Shown here: piece by piece, positions 8,719-17,898 of the stretch
Position numbering within the stretch: the stretch's first letter is position 1
Layout: every line of letters begins with the position of its first letter
Source of the DNA: Chloroflexota bacterium
GTDB lineage: Bacteria; Chloroflexota; Anaerolineae; Aggregatilineales; Phototrophicaceae
Direction of reading: 5' to 3'
Length of the DNA: 64,000 nt
Assembly: GCA_028875185.1 (NCBI GenBank)
Contig: JAPPFH010000131.1
Span: forward strand, 1 to 64,000
Made by a program: the position numbers and the translations under genes
Notes under the pieces: model-generated
What the model saw: the letters and a program-made list of their open reading frames with translations, nothing else
What the model was told of the DNA's origin: nothing
Database searches by the model: none

Positions 8719-9552
8719 TTACATGCCGACGGCGCCGGATCGCACGGCTGGATAGGATCCCAACATCTTGACGAAGGATGTCAACTGCAAGAGCTGCGTC
8801 AGCAATTCCTGGCAGCGCGGTTCTTGCCAATGTCCCTCAAAGTCAAGATAAAACAGGGGCTCCCACGGGCGATTGCGGCGCGGACGAGATTCCAGTTTGG
8901 TCAAATTGAGATCGCGCTTGGCAAATTCGCCTAGGCAATGGTACAGGGCAGCCGGTCGATTGCGCGTGGCAAAGACGATGGAAGTCTTGTTGTAATCCGA
9001 TGGCGCGGGATCGTCGTGGCCCAGCAAGAGAAAGCGTGTATAGTTGAATTGCTCGTCCTCGATCTCGTTGGCCAGCGAATCGAGTTCGTATAACTCGCCG
9101 GCGAGGGCTGAGGCGATCACGCCGACAGCGTGGTCCGGATTGCGCGCCAGATCTTGCGCGGCGCCCGCGGTATCATACCAGCCGACCGCTTCCAGCTTGT
9201 TGCGCTTCAAGTAGCGTTCACACTGCATCAGCGCCTGCGGGTGCGATCTCACTTGTTTGACGCTCTTCAATGTTACGCCCCGATTGGCCAGCAATGCGTG
9301 ACGCACGTGCAGAATCACCTCGGCTTGTATACGCAGATCATGATCGAGCAGCAATTCGTAGGCGCCGTTCACCGAGCCGGAAAAAGCGTTTTCCACCGGC
9401 AGCAGGCTGTAATCAACGGCGTTTGTCAAAAGCGCGTCGAATAAACAATTAAAGTCTTGACAGGGCCATGGCTCGACTTCGTCGCCAAAATGCTGCCTGA
9501 CGGCGATTTCCGAATTGGCGCCGGGTATGCCTTGATACGCAACTTTCCGCAT
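8719..9552 (-). CDS. pheA: Prephenate dehydratase with ACT domain
   Basis: Converts prephenate to phenylpyruvate for phenylalanine synthesis. The catalytic domain begins VAYQGIPGANSE, includes LPVENAFSGSV and has the catalytic Thr in NYTRFLLLG. The C-terminal ACT domain has the phenylalanine-binding ESRP motif (KLESRP). There is no chorismate mutase domain. ATG 9552 (277 residues) fits the family; ATG 9573 is a possible alternative. The open frame extends farther upstream to 9705, but that part is unlike the family. Feedback inhibition by phenylalanine is expected from the ACT domain. Confidence 0.92.
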   Translation of the reverse strand: MRKVAYQGIPGANSEIAVRQHFGDEVEPWPCQDFNCLFDALLTNAVDYSLLPVENAFSGSVNGAYELLLDHDLRIQAEVILHVRHALLANRGVTLKSVKQVRSHPQALMQCERYLKRNKLEAVGWYDTAGAAQDLARNPDHAVGVIASALAGELYELDSLANEIEDEQFNYTRFLLLGHDDPAPSDYNKTSIVFATRNRPAALYHCLGEFAKRDLNLTKLESRPRRNRPWEPLFYLDFEGHWQEPRCQELLTQLLQLTSFVKMLGSYPAVRSGAVGM

Positions 9553-9721
9553 GTTTATATCGCTCGATTCCATCACACTCGGCGAATCATAAACAAGGCG
9601 CGGCAATAATTGAAGTCTGTAGTTCGGCGCGTTGTTATGTGGGATCAAGGCGCAGATTTGCCTGACGATCGCCAGGCAGCGCGACCGGCATTCCGTCTGC
9701 GACAAATCCCGGCGGAAGCCG

Positions 9722-9727
9722 TATAAT
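9722..9727 (+). promoter_or_regulatory. -10 element upstream of the Hsp20 gene
   Basis: A perfect TATAAT (9722-9727), followed by a second TATAAA (9731-9736), lies just upstream of the ribosome site AGGAG (9750-9754). The matching -35 is weak (TGCGAC, 9698-9703, 18-base spacer). No CIRCE-type inverted repeat is seen. Confidence 0.4.
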
Positions 9728-9759
9728 CAGTATAAAGGCTCTTTACGCGAGGAGATGTG

Positions 9760-10197
9760 ATGACAAACGAACAGCGCTTCGACCCGATGAAAGAAATCCA
9801 GAGCGTCGGCGAGCAAATAACCAAGGAAATCGAGAAACGCATTCGCACTATGACGAGCAGCGATGAAGCGCTGCTGCTCGATATGTACGAAGCCGACGGC
9901 AATCTGCATATCGTTTCCCAACCGGTCGATGGATTGAAAAAGGACAGCATCGAGATAAGCCTCGAAACCAATATCCTGACAATTGCGGTCCAGTGCGAAG
10001 CGGAAGCCACGCCGACATCGGCGCGTTATTTCCTGCAAGAGCGACGTTTTGGTCCCCTGACGAGAAGCGTGGAATTGTCGATTCCGGTCAAGGGGCAGGA
10101 AGCGCGCGCCAAGGTTGATAGCGGGAATCGACTCTTGATTACCTTGCCAATTGACGACAGCGTCTACGGCAACATCACAGTTACGCCGGTCGAATAG
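9760..10197 (+). CDS. Hsp20/alpha-crystallin family small heat-shock protein
   Basis: A 145-residue cytosolic chaperone that holds unfolding proteins. The alpha-crystallin domain spans about residues 38-140: ADGNLHIVSQPVDGLKKDSI, then SARYFLQERRFGPLTRSVEL and the C-terminal strand NRLLITLP. The N-terminal arm is short and charged. ATG 9760 is preferred to the overlapping GTG at 9757 because it stands five bases after AGGAG. It is convergent with the pseudo-deaminase gene. Confidence 0.85.
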   Translation: MTNEQRFDPMKEIQSVGEQITKEIEKRIRTMTSSDEALLLDMYEADGNLHIVSQPVDGLKKDSIEISLETNILTIAVQCEAEATPTSARYFLQERRFGPLTRSVELSIPVKGQEARAKVDSGNRLLITLPIDDSVYGNITVTPVE

Positions 10198-10244
10198 CGG
10201 TTTGTCGCCGCGCAGGCAGCTGGCTCTCGCAGAGATGCCCAGCC

Positions 10245-11288
10245 TCAACTGCGGTCAAGAAAGCGGGCTTGAGGCGAGTTGGCTTGCAAATCAAAATCCC
10301 GCAGCATAGATTCTTTTCGCTCGGCATCAAGGAAGGATAGTTCAATCGAGCGGCGCGCCAACTGGATTATCTCATCCACGGCGATGCCGTGTTCTTCGCG
10401 CGCCATTACAAATTCATCAAGCAGCGTACTCTGGTAAAGCGAGGGCTTGTCACAGGACAGTATGAGCGGCGCTTTGCGCGCCAAGAGGCGCTCGATGGGA
10501 ATATCTGCCGTCGCGTTGAATTCACGGCGCTGCAATGCGCGCTTGATTGAGTTCACCATGGTTATGCCCGCTTGCGCCACCTCATCGAGCAATGTCTCAT
10601 CATCCGCGGCGCGCCAGCAATTGACCAGCCTGTTGGGCCGAAGCTCATCCATCGCTTCACGGATTCCGCGGGGACCTAAGCTGTCGCCCGCGCTGAGCGC
10701 CGTGAGCAATTCCTTCTTTTGCGCAGTCGCAAAAGCGCGGCGAAATTGCCCAACCGGTTGCGCGTCTTCGGGGCCAATGAGCCCGAGGGCGACGACGTTT
10801 CCCTGCCGGCCAGCGCTCCCGCTCGCCCAGCGCGCAACATCATCGCCGGCGCGTGGATTATCTCGGGGAACGCAGAATATCCATGACATCTCTACATTCC
10901 AGGCGCGCAATGCCCGGTCTCGCCCGTCATTCAGCGCCTCGATAAAAGTATCGAAGTTCATACGCGCGCTGCCGATGAAGTCTGACGGGACAACATTGAC
11001 TTCCGCATAAGGAATGTTTTGTTTGGACAAGGCGACGCCAATGTCGTAGATAACGAGCGCGATGTCCTCCGGATAGATGATCCAGCTACTGAAAACAGCG
11101 GCGGTCTCATCCAAACGCTCCGGGTCTGGCTGGTCGAGCATATCAGCCCAGAACGCGAAGTCGTCCATCTGTGCCGGAATGCCATTCTGATTGGCAATGA
11201 GCAATAGGCTTTCTTTTTGCAACGCGCCCGTCAATTGCAAGTTCAATTCAACTTTAGGGAGCGTAGACATAAAATCCCGGAAAGACAT
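10245..11288 (-). CDS. Adenosine deaminase-fold protein lacking most catalytic residues (pseudoenzyme)
   Basis: The whole chain follows the adenosine/AMP deaminase family, but the active site is replaced. The opening motif VELHxHLDG reads VELNLQLTG, so both zinc histidines are Asn and Gln. VHAGE reads LSAGD, losing the third zinc His and turning the catalytic Glu into Asp. RIGHG reads RLVNC, losing the catalytic His. NTDDP reads SCDKP, keeping the first Asp but changing the second to Lys. Numbered from ATG 11288, the sites are N16, Q18, S199, D202, N223, D280 and K281. The frame is intact over 347 residues, so the protein is probably made and may bind a ligand without deaminating it. ATG 11288 has GGGA six bases upstream; TTG 11309 and ATG 11300 are alternatives. 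Confidence 0.85.
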   Translation of the reverse strand: MSFRDFMSTLPKVELNLQLTGALQKESLLLIANQNGIPAQMDDFAFWADMLDQPDPERLDETAAVFSSWIIYPEDIALVIYDIGVALSKQNIPYAEVNVVPSDFIGSARMNFDTFIEALNDGRDRALRAWNVEMSWIFCVPRDNPRAGDDVARWASGSAGRQGNVVALGLIGPEDAQPVGQFRRAFATAQKKELLTALSAGDSLGPRGIREAMDELRPNRLVNCWRAADDETLLDEVAQAGITMVNSIKRALQRREFNATADIPIERLLARKAPLILSCDKPSLYQSTLLDEFVMAREEHGIAVDEIIQLARRSIELSFLDAERKESMLRDFDLQANSPQARFLDRS

Positions 11289-11383
11289 AACAGATCCCAT
11301 TTCTGCCAATTATCGGGTAGATGGGCGGCGCGTCGAATCGTTTCCTGTCGTTAGTCGACGCGAGCCGAAGGCTTCGAACCTGC

Positions 11384-13042
11384 TTAGTTGTGGTCCATGC
11401 CAACGCTAGACTGCGCTCTTAAGCGACCGAGCTCATCGCGATATTCAGCCGAAGCTTGAATGAGCGCGGAAAACAGCGGATGCGGTCGATTTGGCCGGCT
11501 CAGGAATTCCGGATGAAACTGACAGCCCAGCATAAAGGGATGATCGGCTAATTCGGCGATTTCCACCAGAATACCGTCTGGGCTTAATCCGCTGAAACAG
11601 ACTCCATCGGCGGCAAAACGCTCTCGGTAAACGTTGTTGAATTCGAAGCGGTGGCGATGACGTTCCATAATCTCTCCGCGCGCGTATGCTTGGGCGGCCA
11701 GCGAGTTTGGCGCCAACACGCACGGGTACTCGCCAAGACGCATGGTGCCGCCCATAGCGGTAATGGCGCGCTGTTCCATCATGAGATCAATGACAGGATG
11801 CGGTGTACTCATATCAAATTCAGTGCTATTCGCATCGTCCAGCCCCAGCGCATTTCGCGCGTATTCGACGCACATCACCTGCATCCCCAAGCATAAGCCG
11901 AGATACGGCGCCTTATTTTCGCGCGCATACTTGGCGGCGATTATCTTGCCTTCAATGCCGCGATAGCCGAATCCGCTTCCGACAATCATCCCATCGAGAG
12001 CTTCAAGCTCGGCGATGCCCTTGCCTTTTTCCAGGTCGCCCGAGTGAATCCAGCGAATCTCTACATCTTGATTATGCTGAATCGCGGCGTGAACGATCGC
12101 CTCTTTTACTGACATATAGGCATCATGCAGCTCCACGTATTTCCCCACGATTGCGATTCGCAGCTTGGCCTGCGCCGATCGGCACTTGCTCACGATCTCC
12201 CGCCACTCGGTCAGATCGGGCGCGTCGGCTTCCAGCCGCAATCGCTGCAGAATAAATTCCCCTAAGCCGGATTCTTCGAGCATGAGCGGCACCGCATAGA
12301 TGTTGTCTGCCGTCTCCAGAGGAATAACGGCGTTTTCGTCAACATCGCAGAACAAGGCAATCTTGTTAATGATATCTTCGTTCACCGGGTGGTCGGTACG
12401 CGCGATAATGACATTCGGCTGGATGCCAATGCCGCGCAATTCACGGACGCTGTGCTGCGTCGGTTTGGTCTTTAATTCGTCAGTCGCGCCGATATGCGGC
12501 AAAAACGTGACATGCACATACAGGGAATCGCGCCGTTTCAATTCCGTGCGCAATTGGCGGAGCGCTTCGAGAAAGGGAAGGCTCTCGATATCGCCGGCGG
12601 TCCCGCCCACCTCGACGATGACGACATCAGCCTGGGTCTGTCTCCCCACAAGTTTAATGCAGCGTTTGATTTCATTGGTAATATGCGGGACGACCTGAAT
12701 AGTGCCGCCGAGGTAATCGCCCTTTCGCTCCTTTTCCAGCACCGTGAGATACACTTGGCCGGCTGTGACATTGGAGAGGCGGCTGACGTGTTCGTCGACG
12801 AAACGCTCATAGTGCCCTAAGTCCAGATCGGTCTCAGCGCCGTCAGACGTAACAAACACCTCGCCATGCTGATACGGGCTCATGGTGCCGGGATCAACGT
12901 TGAGATAGGGGTCAAGCTTTTGAATGGCGACTTTCAAGCCGCGCGCCTTAAGTATGCGCCCAATCGCGGCCACTGTAAGCCCCTTGCCCACCGAGCTGAC
13001 CACGCCACCGGTGCAGAATATATACTTGGGCTTCGTATTCAT
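11384..13042 (-). CDS. pyrG: CTP synthase
   Basis: Makes CTP from UTP using glutamine. The 552-residue protein has the N-terminal synthase domain (YIFCTGGVVSSVGKG, YLNVDPGTMSPYQHGEVFV, GAETDLDLGHYERF) and the C-terminal class I glutamine amidotransferase domain (nucleophile Cys in GLCLGMQ, His-Glu in FHPEF). The start is ATG 13042, giving the usual short N-terminus before KYIF. An in-frame TTG eight codons upstream is less likely. The gene lies 82 bases downstream of the roadblock gene on the same strand. Confidence 0.96.
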   Translation of the reverse strand: MNTKPKYIFCTGGVVSSVGKGLTVAAIGRILKARGLKVAIQKLDPYLNVDPGTMSPYQHGEVFVTSDGAETDLDLGHYERFVDEHVSRLSNVTAGQVYLTVLEKERKGDYLGGTIQVVPHITNEIKRCIKLVGRQTQADVVIVEVGGTAGDIESLPFLEALRQLRTELKRRDSLYVHVTFLPHIGATDELKTKPTQHSVRELRGIGIQPNVIIARTDHPVNEDIINKIALFCDVDENAVIPLETADNIYAVPLMLEESGLGEFILQRLRLEADAPDLTEWREIVSKCRSAQAKLRIAIVGKYVELHDAYMSVKEAIVHAAIQHNQDVEIRWIHSGDLEKGKGIAELEALDGMIVGSGFGYRGIEGKIIAAKYARENKAPYLGLCLGMQVMCVEYARNALGLDDANSTEFDMSTPHPVIDLMMEQRAITAMGGTMRLGEYPCVLAPNSLAAQAYARGEIMERHRHRFEFNNVYRERFAADGVCFSGLSPDGILVEIAELADHPFMLGCQFHPEFLSRPNRPHPLFSALIQASAEYRDELGRLRAQSSVGMDHN

Positions 13043-13124
13043 CTGTCCAACCAATCTACACTCCAATCTGCCAGGCGACAGCGCCAGTTCGACGGGCTTT
13101 CACTGAGGACCCGGCTATGCCGCC

Positions 13125-13496
13125 TCATAGCAGTTGGCGAAAATCGACGAGCGCTTTCCGCATATCGAGGAAGACCAAGCCCAGTTTCGCCTCTTCACTG
13201 ACCAGCGCAGCCAACACAGCGTTTTCGTTCACCGCCATGAGCAGCACATAACCTTGATCGCCCTTAATGACTACCTGATCCAATTTGCCGCGGTTCAGGT
13301 CTTGCGCGATGCGCTCGCCCAAAGCCAGCATCGCCGCCGACATTGCCGCCATCACGTCGTCGCTCAATGCCTCAGGCAGGCGCGAAGCGATCATTAGCCC
13401 TTCTACGCTGACGACCGCTGCACCCTCCAACTCCGGCGTCAGCTTTTCCAGCTCGTTAAGCCGCTCCGTAATTGACTCTGCCCTCGACCTGTTCAT
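13125..13496 (-). CDS. Roadblock/LC7 domain protein
   Basis: A 123-residue single-domain protein with the roadblock/LC7 fold: a helix (ESITERLNELEKL), then GAAVVSVEGLMIASRLP, DDVMAAMSAAMLALGERI and a final sheet (QVVIKGDQGYVLLMAV). Bacterial members such as MglB usually dimerise and act on small Ras-like GTPases or as scaffolds. No GTPase gene is adjacent, so its partner is unknown. It is the first of two minus-strand genes leading into pyrG. Confidence 0.8.
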   Translation of the reverse strand: MNRSRAESITERLNELEKLTPELEGAAVVSVEGLMIASRLPEALSDDVMAAMSAAMLALGERIAQDLNRGKLDQVVIKGDQGYVLLMAVNENAVLAALVSEEAKLGLVFLDMRKALVDFRQLL

Positions 13497-13775
13497 CTGC
13501 TGCCGCGGCGCCTTTCAAGTTCAATACCAATATTGTACGACCACAGACTCATGATACTATCTGGTGGCGACTGAACTGCTGATTAACTTCTGATCGAAGG
13601 ATTCGGATGCGCGAAGCCGCTATAGAGCGTCTCGCTGAGATTCATTATACTCGCGACAGGCTGGACGGCAAGTTGCGGGCGCGGCGATTGTCAATCCTCG
13701 CTGCGGGCCTCATCCCTTAATTTGCTAATCGGCTATACTAGATTTGGCTAATCCGCATAAATTGGACGTTGGAGA
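13497..13775 (+). other. Intergenic region between divergent roadblock and MoxR genes
   Basis: About 280 bases with no convincing gene. It should hold promoters for both directions. Toward moxR there is TATACT (13734-13739) without a good -35. Toward the roadblock gene the minus strand reads TACAAT near 13537, also without a clear -35. No repeat or RNA gene was recognised. Confidence 0.4.
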
Positions 13776-14774
13776 ATGAGCGAGCAGTTAAGGACGACAA
13801 GCCAAACAAACCAAGTTCGGCAGACCGCGGCGCCGGTGAAGGAGATCTCCGAGCGGATCGCAAGCAGTGTTGGGCAAGTCATATTGGGCAAGACCAACGA
13901 AGTCCGCTTGACGGTGCTGGGCATGCTCTGCCGAGGTCACATCCTGCTGGAAGATATTCCCGGCGTTGGCAAGACGATGATGGCCAAATCGCTGGCGCGG
14001 GCGGTGGGCTGCACATTCAATCGCATCCAATTCACGCCGGACATGCTGCCGTCCGATATCACCGGTGTATCGATATTCAATCCCAAGACCCGCGAATTCG
14101 AGTTTCGGCCCGGTCCGATCATGGCGCAGATCGTTTTGGCGGACGAGATAAACCGCGCCACGCCCAAAACGCAGTCCGCCCTGTTGGAGGCGATGGAAGA
14201 AGGGCAAATGACGGTCGATGGCGTAACTTATCGCCTTAGCAATCCCTTCCTCATCATGGCGACGCAAAACCCGATCGAATATGAAGGCACCTTTCCCTTG
14301 CCGGAAGCGCAATTGGATCGCTTCCTCGTGCGCATCCAGATGGGTTATCCGCAGCCGCAGGACGAACTCAGTATTCTCGCCTCGCAGCAGTATCAGCATC
14401 CCCTGCAGAACCTGCAGCAGGTGGTGACGCTCAAGGAACTGCTCGCGGTCCAACAGCTGATCAAAGATGTCTATGTCGCCAAAGAGGTGCAGCAATACAT
14501 CATTAATTTGATCACGGCGTCAAGGCGGCATGGCGATGTCTACCTCGGCAGCAGTCCGCGGGGATCCTTGGCGCTATTCCGCACGGCGCAGGCGCGCGCT
14601 GCCATGAGCGGGCGCGACTTCGTCATCCCGGATGATGTTAAAGCATTGGCGGAAGTCACGCTCGCGCACCGCATCATTGTGGGACCAGCTGCGCGCCTGA
14701 AAAATATCACGTCGAGGGCGATCGTGCAGGATATCTTGCAATCGACGCCGGTTCCCGGTTCTTCCGTTCGTTAA
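13776..14774 (+). CDS. MoxR-family AAA+ ATPase
   Basis: A 332-residue AAA+ ATPase of the MoxR type, usually a chaperone that loads or matures partner proteins such as metal-dependent or membrane complexes. Walker A is [10 protein letters not shown], Walker B is VLADEINR, and the sensor region includes [19 protein letters not shown]. The C-terminal lid ends in the family tail LAHRIIV. It is followed after six bases by a DUF58 gene, the classical partner arrangement. The VWA-domain and transglutaminase genes often found in such loci are not present here. Confidence 0.92.
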   Translation: MSEQLRTTSQTNQVRQTAAPVKEISERIASSVGQVILGKTNEVRLTVLGMLCRGHILLEDIPGVGKTMMAKSLARAVGCTFNRIQFTPDMLPSDITGVSIFNPKTREFEFRPGPIMAQIVLADEINRATPKTQSALLEAMEEGQMTVDGVTYRLSNPFLIMATQNPIEYEGTFPLPEAQLDRFLVRIQMGYPQPQDELSILASQQYQHPLQNLQQVVTLKELLAVQQLIKDVYVAKEVQQYIINLITASRRHGDVYLGSSPRGSLALFRTAQARAAMSGRDFVIPDDVKALAEVTLAHRIIVGPAARLKNITSRAIVQDILQSTPVPGSSVR

Positions 14775-14780
14775 GTTCTA

Positions 14781-16034
14781 ATGCCCAACCGCCGAAACGC
14801 ATTATACATTTTGGCGATATTCAGCCTGTTGGCCGGCCTATTCACCGGTCGGGCGGAACTATTCAATATTGCCTATTTGATCGCGGCGGTGATGATCCTG
14901 TCGCTGATTTGGACTTGGCTCTCGCTGCGCGGCATCGGCTTGAGGCGCACGACGAGAACGCGCCGTTCTCAGGTGGGACGCGTATTTCAGGAGTCCTTCG
15001 GCCTGCGCAAGACCGGCATACTGCCAAAGCTCTGGCTCGAGATTCGCGATCACTCGACCCTGCCCGGGCATCAAGCCAGCCACGTGGCGCCCACGCTTCT
15101 CCGCAATCGCGAATATACCTGGGATGTTGAGACGGTTTGCTCGGTCCGCGGCGAATTTCAGTTGGGACCCATGACGGTTGTCAGCGGCGATCCATTTGGC
15201 CTGTTCTACTCTCCACGCCGCGTGGGCGCGACCGATCGACTGATTGTATATCCGATGACGGTGGAAATCGGTCGGGTGATTCTGCCAGTCGGCTTTCTGT
15301 CTGGAGGCGATGCGCAGCGGCAACTGACACACCAAATCACCACCAACGCCAGCAGTATACGCGATTACGTTTCCGGCGACAGCATGAACCGCATCCATTG
15401 GCGCTCAACGGCGCGCACCGGCAACATTATGGTCAAAGAGTTTGAGTTGGATCCGCTGGTGGATATATGGCTGCTCAACGACTTTTCGGCGGAATCGCTC
15501 TGCGAGGATCCTAGCTTGCGCCGCAGCGGCCGGAACGGCAATATGATAGCGAGCCCCAATCGAATTCCGCCGTCGACCGAGGAGTACGGCGTCGTGGTAG
15601 CGGCGTCATTGGCAAAGCACTTTATTGACGATGAGCGTGTAGTCGGATACGCCGCGTATACACCCTACCGGCAAGTATTCCAGCCTGAACGGGGCAATAG
15701 GCAGCTTACCCGCATTCTCGAGGCATTGGCTTCGGCGCGCAGCAGTCCAAATCACAGGCTGAAAGACGCGCTTTCGTTGGAGACGCATCTATTCACCAGG
15801 GGCACAACGCTGATAATGATCACATCTTCGGTTGATCAAGACTGGATAAGCGAAGCGCAGATCTTGCAGCGGCGCGGGATCCGTCTCATCTGCATTTATA
15901 TTAATCCGCAGACATTCAGCGCCGGGCGGGATTCAAACGCGATACGCGGCATGCTGCAGTTGGCGAAGATTCCGACCATCGTCATCAGCAAGGATGATGA
16001 TCTGGCGGCGGCTTTGGAGCAGCGACCCGTTTAA
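14781..16034 (+). CDS. DUF58 domain membrane protein
   Basis: A 417-residue protein with two N-terminal hydrophobic spans (about residues 6-23 and 30-50), followed by a beta-rich region and the DUF58 core GDSMNRIHWRSTARTGNIMV. The last third resembles a von Willebrand-like fold (LVDIWLLNDF ... TTLIMITSSVDQ). Members occur next to MoxR ATPases and may be their client or membrane receptor; the biochemical role is not established. Start is ATG 14781, six bases after the moxR stop, so the pair is one operon. Confidence 0.88.
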   Translation: MPNRRNALYILAIFSLLAGLFTGRAELFNIAYLIAAVMILSLIWTWLSLRGIGLRRTTRTRRSQVGRVFQESFGLRKTGILPKLWLEIRDHSTLPGHQASHVAPTLLRNREYTWDVETVCSVRGEFQLGPMTVVSGDPFGLFYSPRRVGATDRLIVYPMTVEIGRVILPVGFLSGGDAQRQLTHQITTNASSIRDYVSGDSMNRIHWRSTARTGNIMVKEFELDPLVDIWLLNDFSAESLCEDPSLRRSGRNGNMIASPNRIPPSTEEYGVVVAASLAKHFIDDERVVGYAAYTPYRQVFQPERGNRQLTRILEALASARSSPNHRLKDALSLETHLFTRGTTLIMITSSVDQDWISEAQILQRRGIRLICIYINPQTFSAGRDSNAIRGMLQLAKIPTIVISKDDDLAAALEQRPV

Positions 16035-16060
16035 CTTACAGTTCATGGAGAGGCGGAAAA

Positions 16061-17206
16061 ATGAGAGAGCATTTTGACGCGATTGTGATTGGAGCCGGCG
16101 CCATGGGGAGCGCGGCCGCCTATTATCTAAGCAAGCGAGGTCAGCGTGTCTTGCTGCTCGAGCAGTTTGAGATTGATCACCGCAAGGGCAGCTCCTACGG
16201 ATACTCGCGGATCATCCGCTATTCTTATGACCATTCCGAATACGTCGAGTTGATGAAAGATACTTTTCCGCTCTGGTTCGCGCTGGAAGACGAACTGGGA
16301 GAAACGCTGTATCACCAAACTGGCGGCATCAGCTTTGGACCCGCGGACGACAAGTCTTTGCAGGCGACCATCAAAGCGCTAGAAAGCGGAGGCATCGACT
16401 ATGAGCTGCTTTCAATAGAAGACGCGCAGGAGCGCTTTCCGCAGTTCAGATTTTGGAGCGATTTCAAAGTGTTGTATCAGCCGGACAGCGGCTTCATCAC
16501 AGCTTCCAAGGCGGTGCGCGGGCATATCACGCTGGCGCGCCAGCTCGGCGCTGTTGTGAAAGAAAGCGCGCCGGTTGATCAGATTCAAGTCAACAGCAAT
16601 AGCGTCGACCTTTTCGCCGCTGGCGAGCGCTATTCCGCAAGTCATCTAATCGTCACTGCGGGTTCCTGGGCGCGGTCATTGCTGCAAGAGACCGGGCTAG
16701 ACTTGCCGCTGACGACTTTGCGCTGCCAACTCAATTTCATGTCGCCTGCCGACTGGCGACCCTATGAGTCTGAACGCTGCCCGGTATGGGGCGCCCACGT
16801 AAGCGACCGTTTTCGCGAGACCGTATACGGCATCCCGGCGCACGATGGCTCGGGCTTCAAGATCGCCTTCCATGGCGGCGCTGCGGCGCGGCACCCGTCG
16901 GAGATCGATTATTCGCCCGACGCGAACAATGTGGAAGCGCTGCGTCCGTTTATGCAGGCGCATATCCCCGGCATCGCCGATTCTCCAGCGCGAGAAAGCC
17001 GCATCTGCCTCTATACGCAGACGCCTGACAAGCACTTCATCATTGATTCGCATCCGTCGCATAAGCATGTCGCAATCGGCGCCGGCTTCAGTGGGCACGG
17101 CTTTAAGTTCAGCACGATGGTTGGAAAGATGCTCACGGACATCGCGCTGGACGGCGGCACGCCGCACAACGACCGACTGTTCAAGATCAGTCGTTTCGCA
17201 GATTGA
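16061..17206 (+). CDS. Monomeric sarcosine oxidase / N-methyl-L-tryptophan oxidase family flavoenzyme
   Basis: An FAD-dependent amine oxidase that demethylates N-methyl amino acids with release of hydrogen peroxide. The 381-residue sequence has the dinucleotide fold IVIGAGAMGSAAAYYL, the FAD segment GSSYGYSRIIRYSY and the C-terminal GAGFSGHGFKFS. The Cys that carries covalent FAD is present in ICLYTQTPDKHFIID. A strong ribosome site, GGAGAGGCGG, precedes ATG 16061. Substrate (sarcosine, N-methyltryptophan or other) cannot be fixed from sequence. The final 20 bases overlap the convergent GNAT gene. Confidence 0.88.
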   Translation: MREHFDAIVIGAGAMGSAAAYYLSKRGQRVLLLEQFEIDHRKGSSYGYSRIIRYSYDHSEYVELMKDTFPLWFALEDELGETLYHQTGGISFGPADDKSLQATIKALESGGIDYELLSIEDAQERFPQFRFWSDFKVLYQPDSGFITASKAVRGHITLARQLGAVVKESAPVDQIQVNSNSVDLFAAGERYSASHLIVTAGSWARSLLQETGLDLPLTTLRCQLNFMSPADWRPYESERCPVWGAHVSDRFRETVYGIPAHDGSGFKIAFHGGAAARHPSEIDYSPDANNVEALRPFMQAHIPGIADSPARESRICLYTQTPDKHFIIDSHPSHKHVAIGAGFSGHGFKFSTMVGKMLTDIALDGGTPHNDRLFKISRFAD

Positions 17207-17897
17207 TCGTCCACCAATGATATTGCCCGACAATTCGAAACGAATTCGCCGCCAAGAGCGCAGCCGATTCCACATCGACGCCGGGTATAACCGCGCCGAC
17301 TAGAGACGCGCCGCCTATTGAAGCGAGACGCGCGGCGGCGTCGACCGCAGCCTGGCTCAAGTGTCCTTCGATCCATATACCGGCGTAGCCGAGCGTATCC
17401 ACCGGCAACAGATGCGAAACGTGCTGCCGCGGCCAGGCAGCTGCGGGTTGCGCATCCCTAAGGTACAACGCATGGCTGTCTGCGGAACGGTGGAATCCGT
17501 GAAGCTGGCACAGCTTTCGCATCGTCGCGTTCTCGCGCCGAACCAGCGCGCGGCATAATCGCGCACCGCCATCCTCGGCCGCCGCCAAACTCGCCGCCAC
17601 TAGCTTGCCGCCAATACCGCGTCCCTGCGCCGTTGGAGCAACCGCCAGCAGATCAAGCTCAAAGCGGCGCGCGCCATTTTGGTCAGCAGTAAAGAAGCCA
17701 TCGACAAATCCGCAGATAGCGCCGCAGACCGTCGCAACAGCTGTCCGCTTACCGTCCAGAATCTTGCGCACTCGGGGCGATGCGGCGTCGATTGAGGCGA
17801 CAGCGGTTGCCTCGGCTATGCGCGCAATTGCATACGCGTCTTCGGCAAAGGACCGACGGATCTGTACCGCATTGATTTTTCGCCCTGCGCGACACAT
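17187..17897 (-). CDS. GNAT-family N-acetyltransferase with a degenerate second half
   Basis: Residues 12-150 form a GNAT domain, with the acetyl-CoA pyrophosphate loop in VAPTAQGRGIGGKLV and a typical end (MRKLCQLHGFHRSADSHALY). The last 75 residues (VDTLGYAGIWIEGH ... LAANSFRIVGQYHWW) echo the end of another GNAT domain but lack the loop, so this may be a shortened tandem. Substrate unknown. The ATG at 17897 has no visible ribosome site and lies one base from the likely start of the divergent membrane gene. The 3' end overlaps the oxidase gene by 20 bases. Confidence 0.75.
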   Translation of the reverse strand: MCRAGRKINAVQIRRSFAEDAYAIARIAEATAVASIDAASPRVRKILDGKRTAVATVCGAICGFVDGFFTADQNGARRFELDLLAVAPTAQGRGIGGKLVAASLAAAEDGGARLCRALVRRENATMRKLCQLHGFHRSADSHALYLRDAQPAAAWPRQHVSHLLPVDTLGYAGIWIEGHLSQAAVDAAARLASIGGASLVGAVIPGVDVESAALLAANSFRIVGQYHWWTINLRND

Positions 17898-17898
17898 A

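Noticed and set aside
9700..9757. CIRCE/HrcA control of the Hsp20 gene
   Set aside because: The nine-base-arm inverted repeat is absent.
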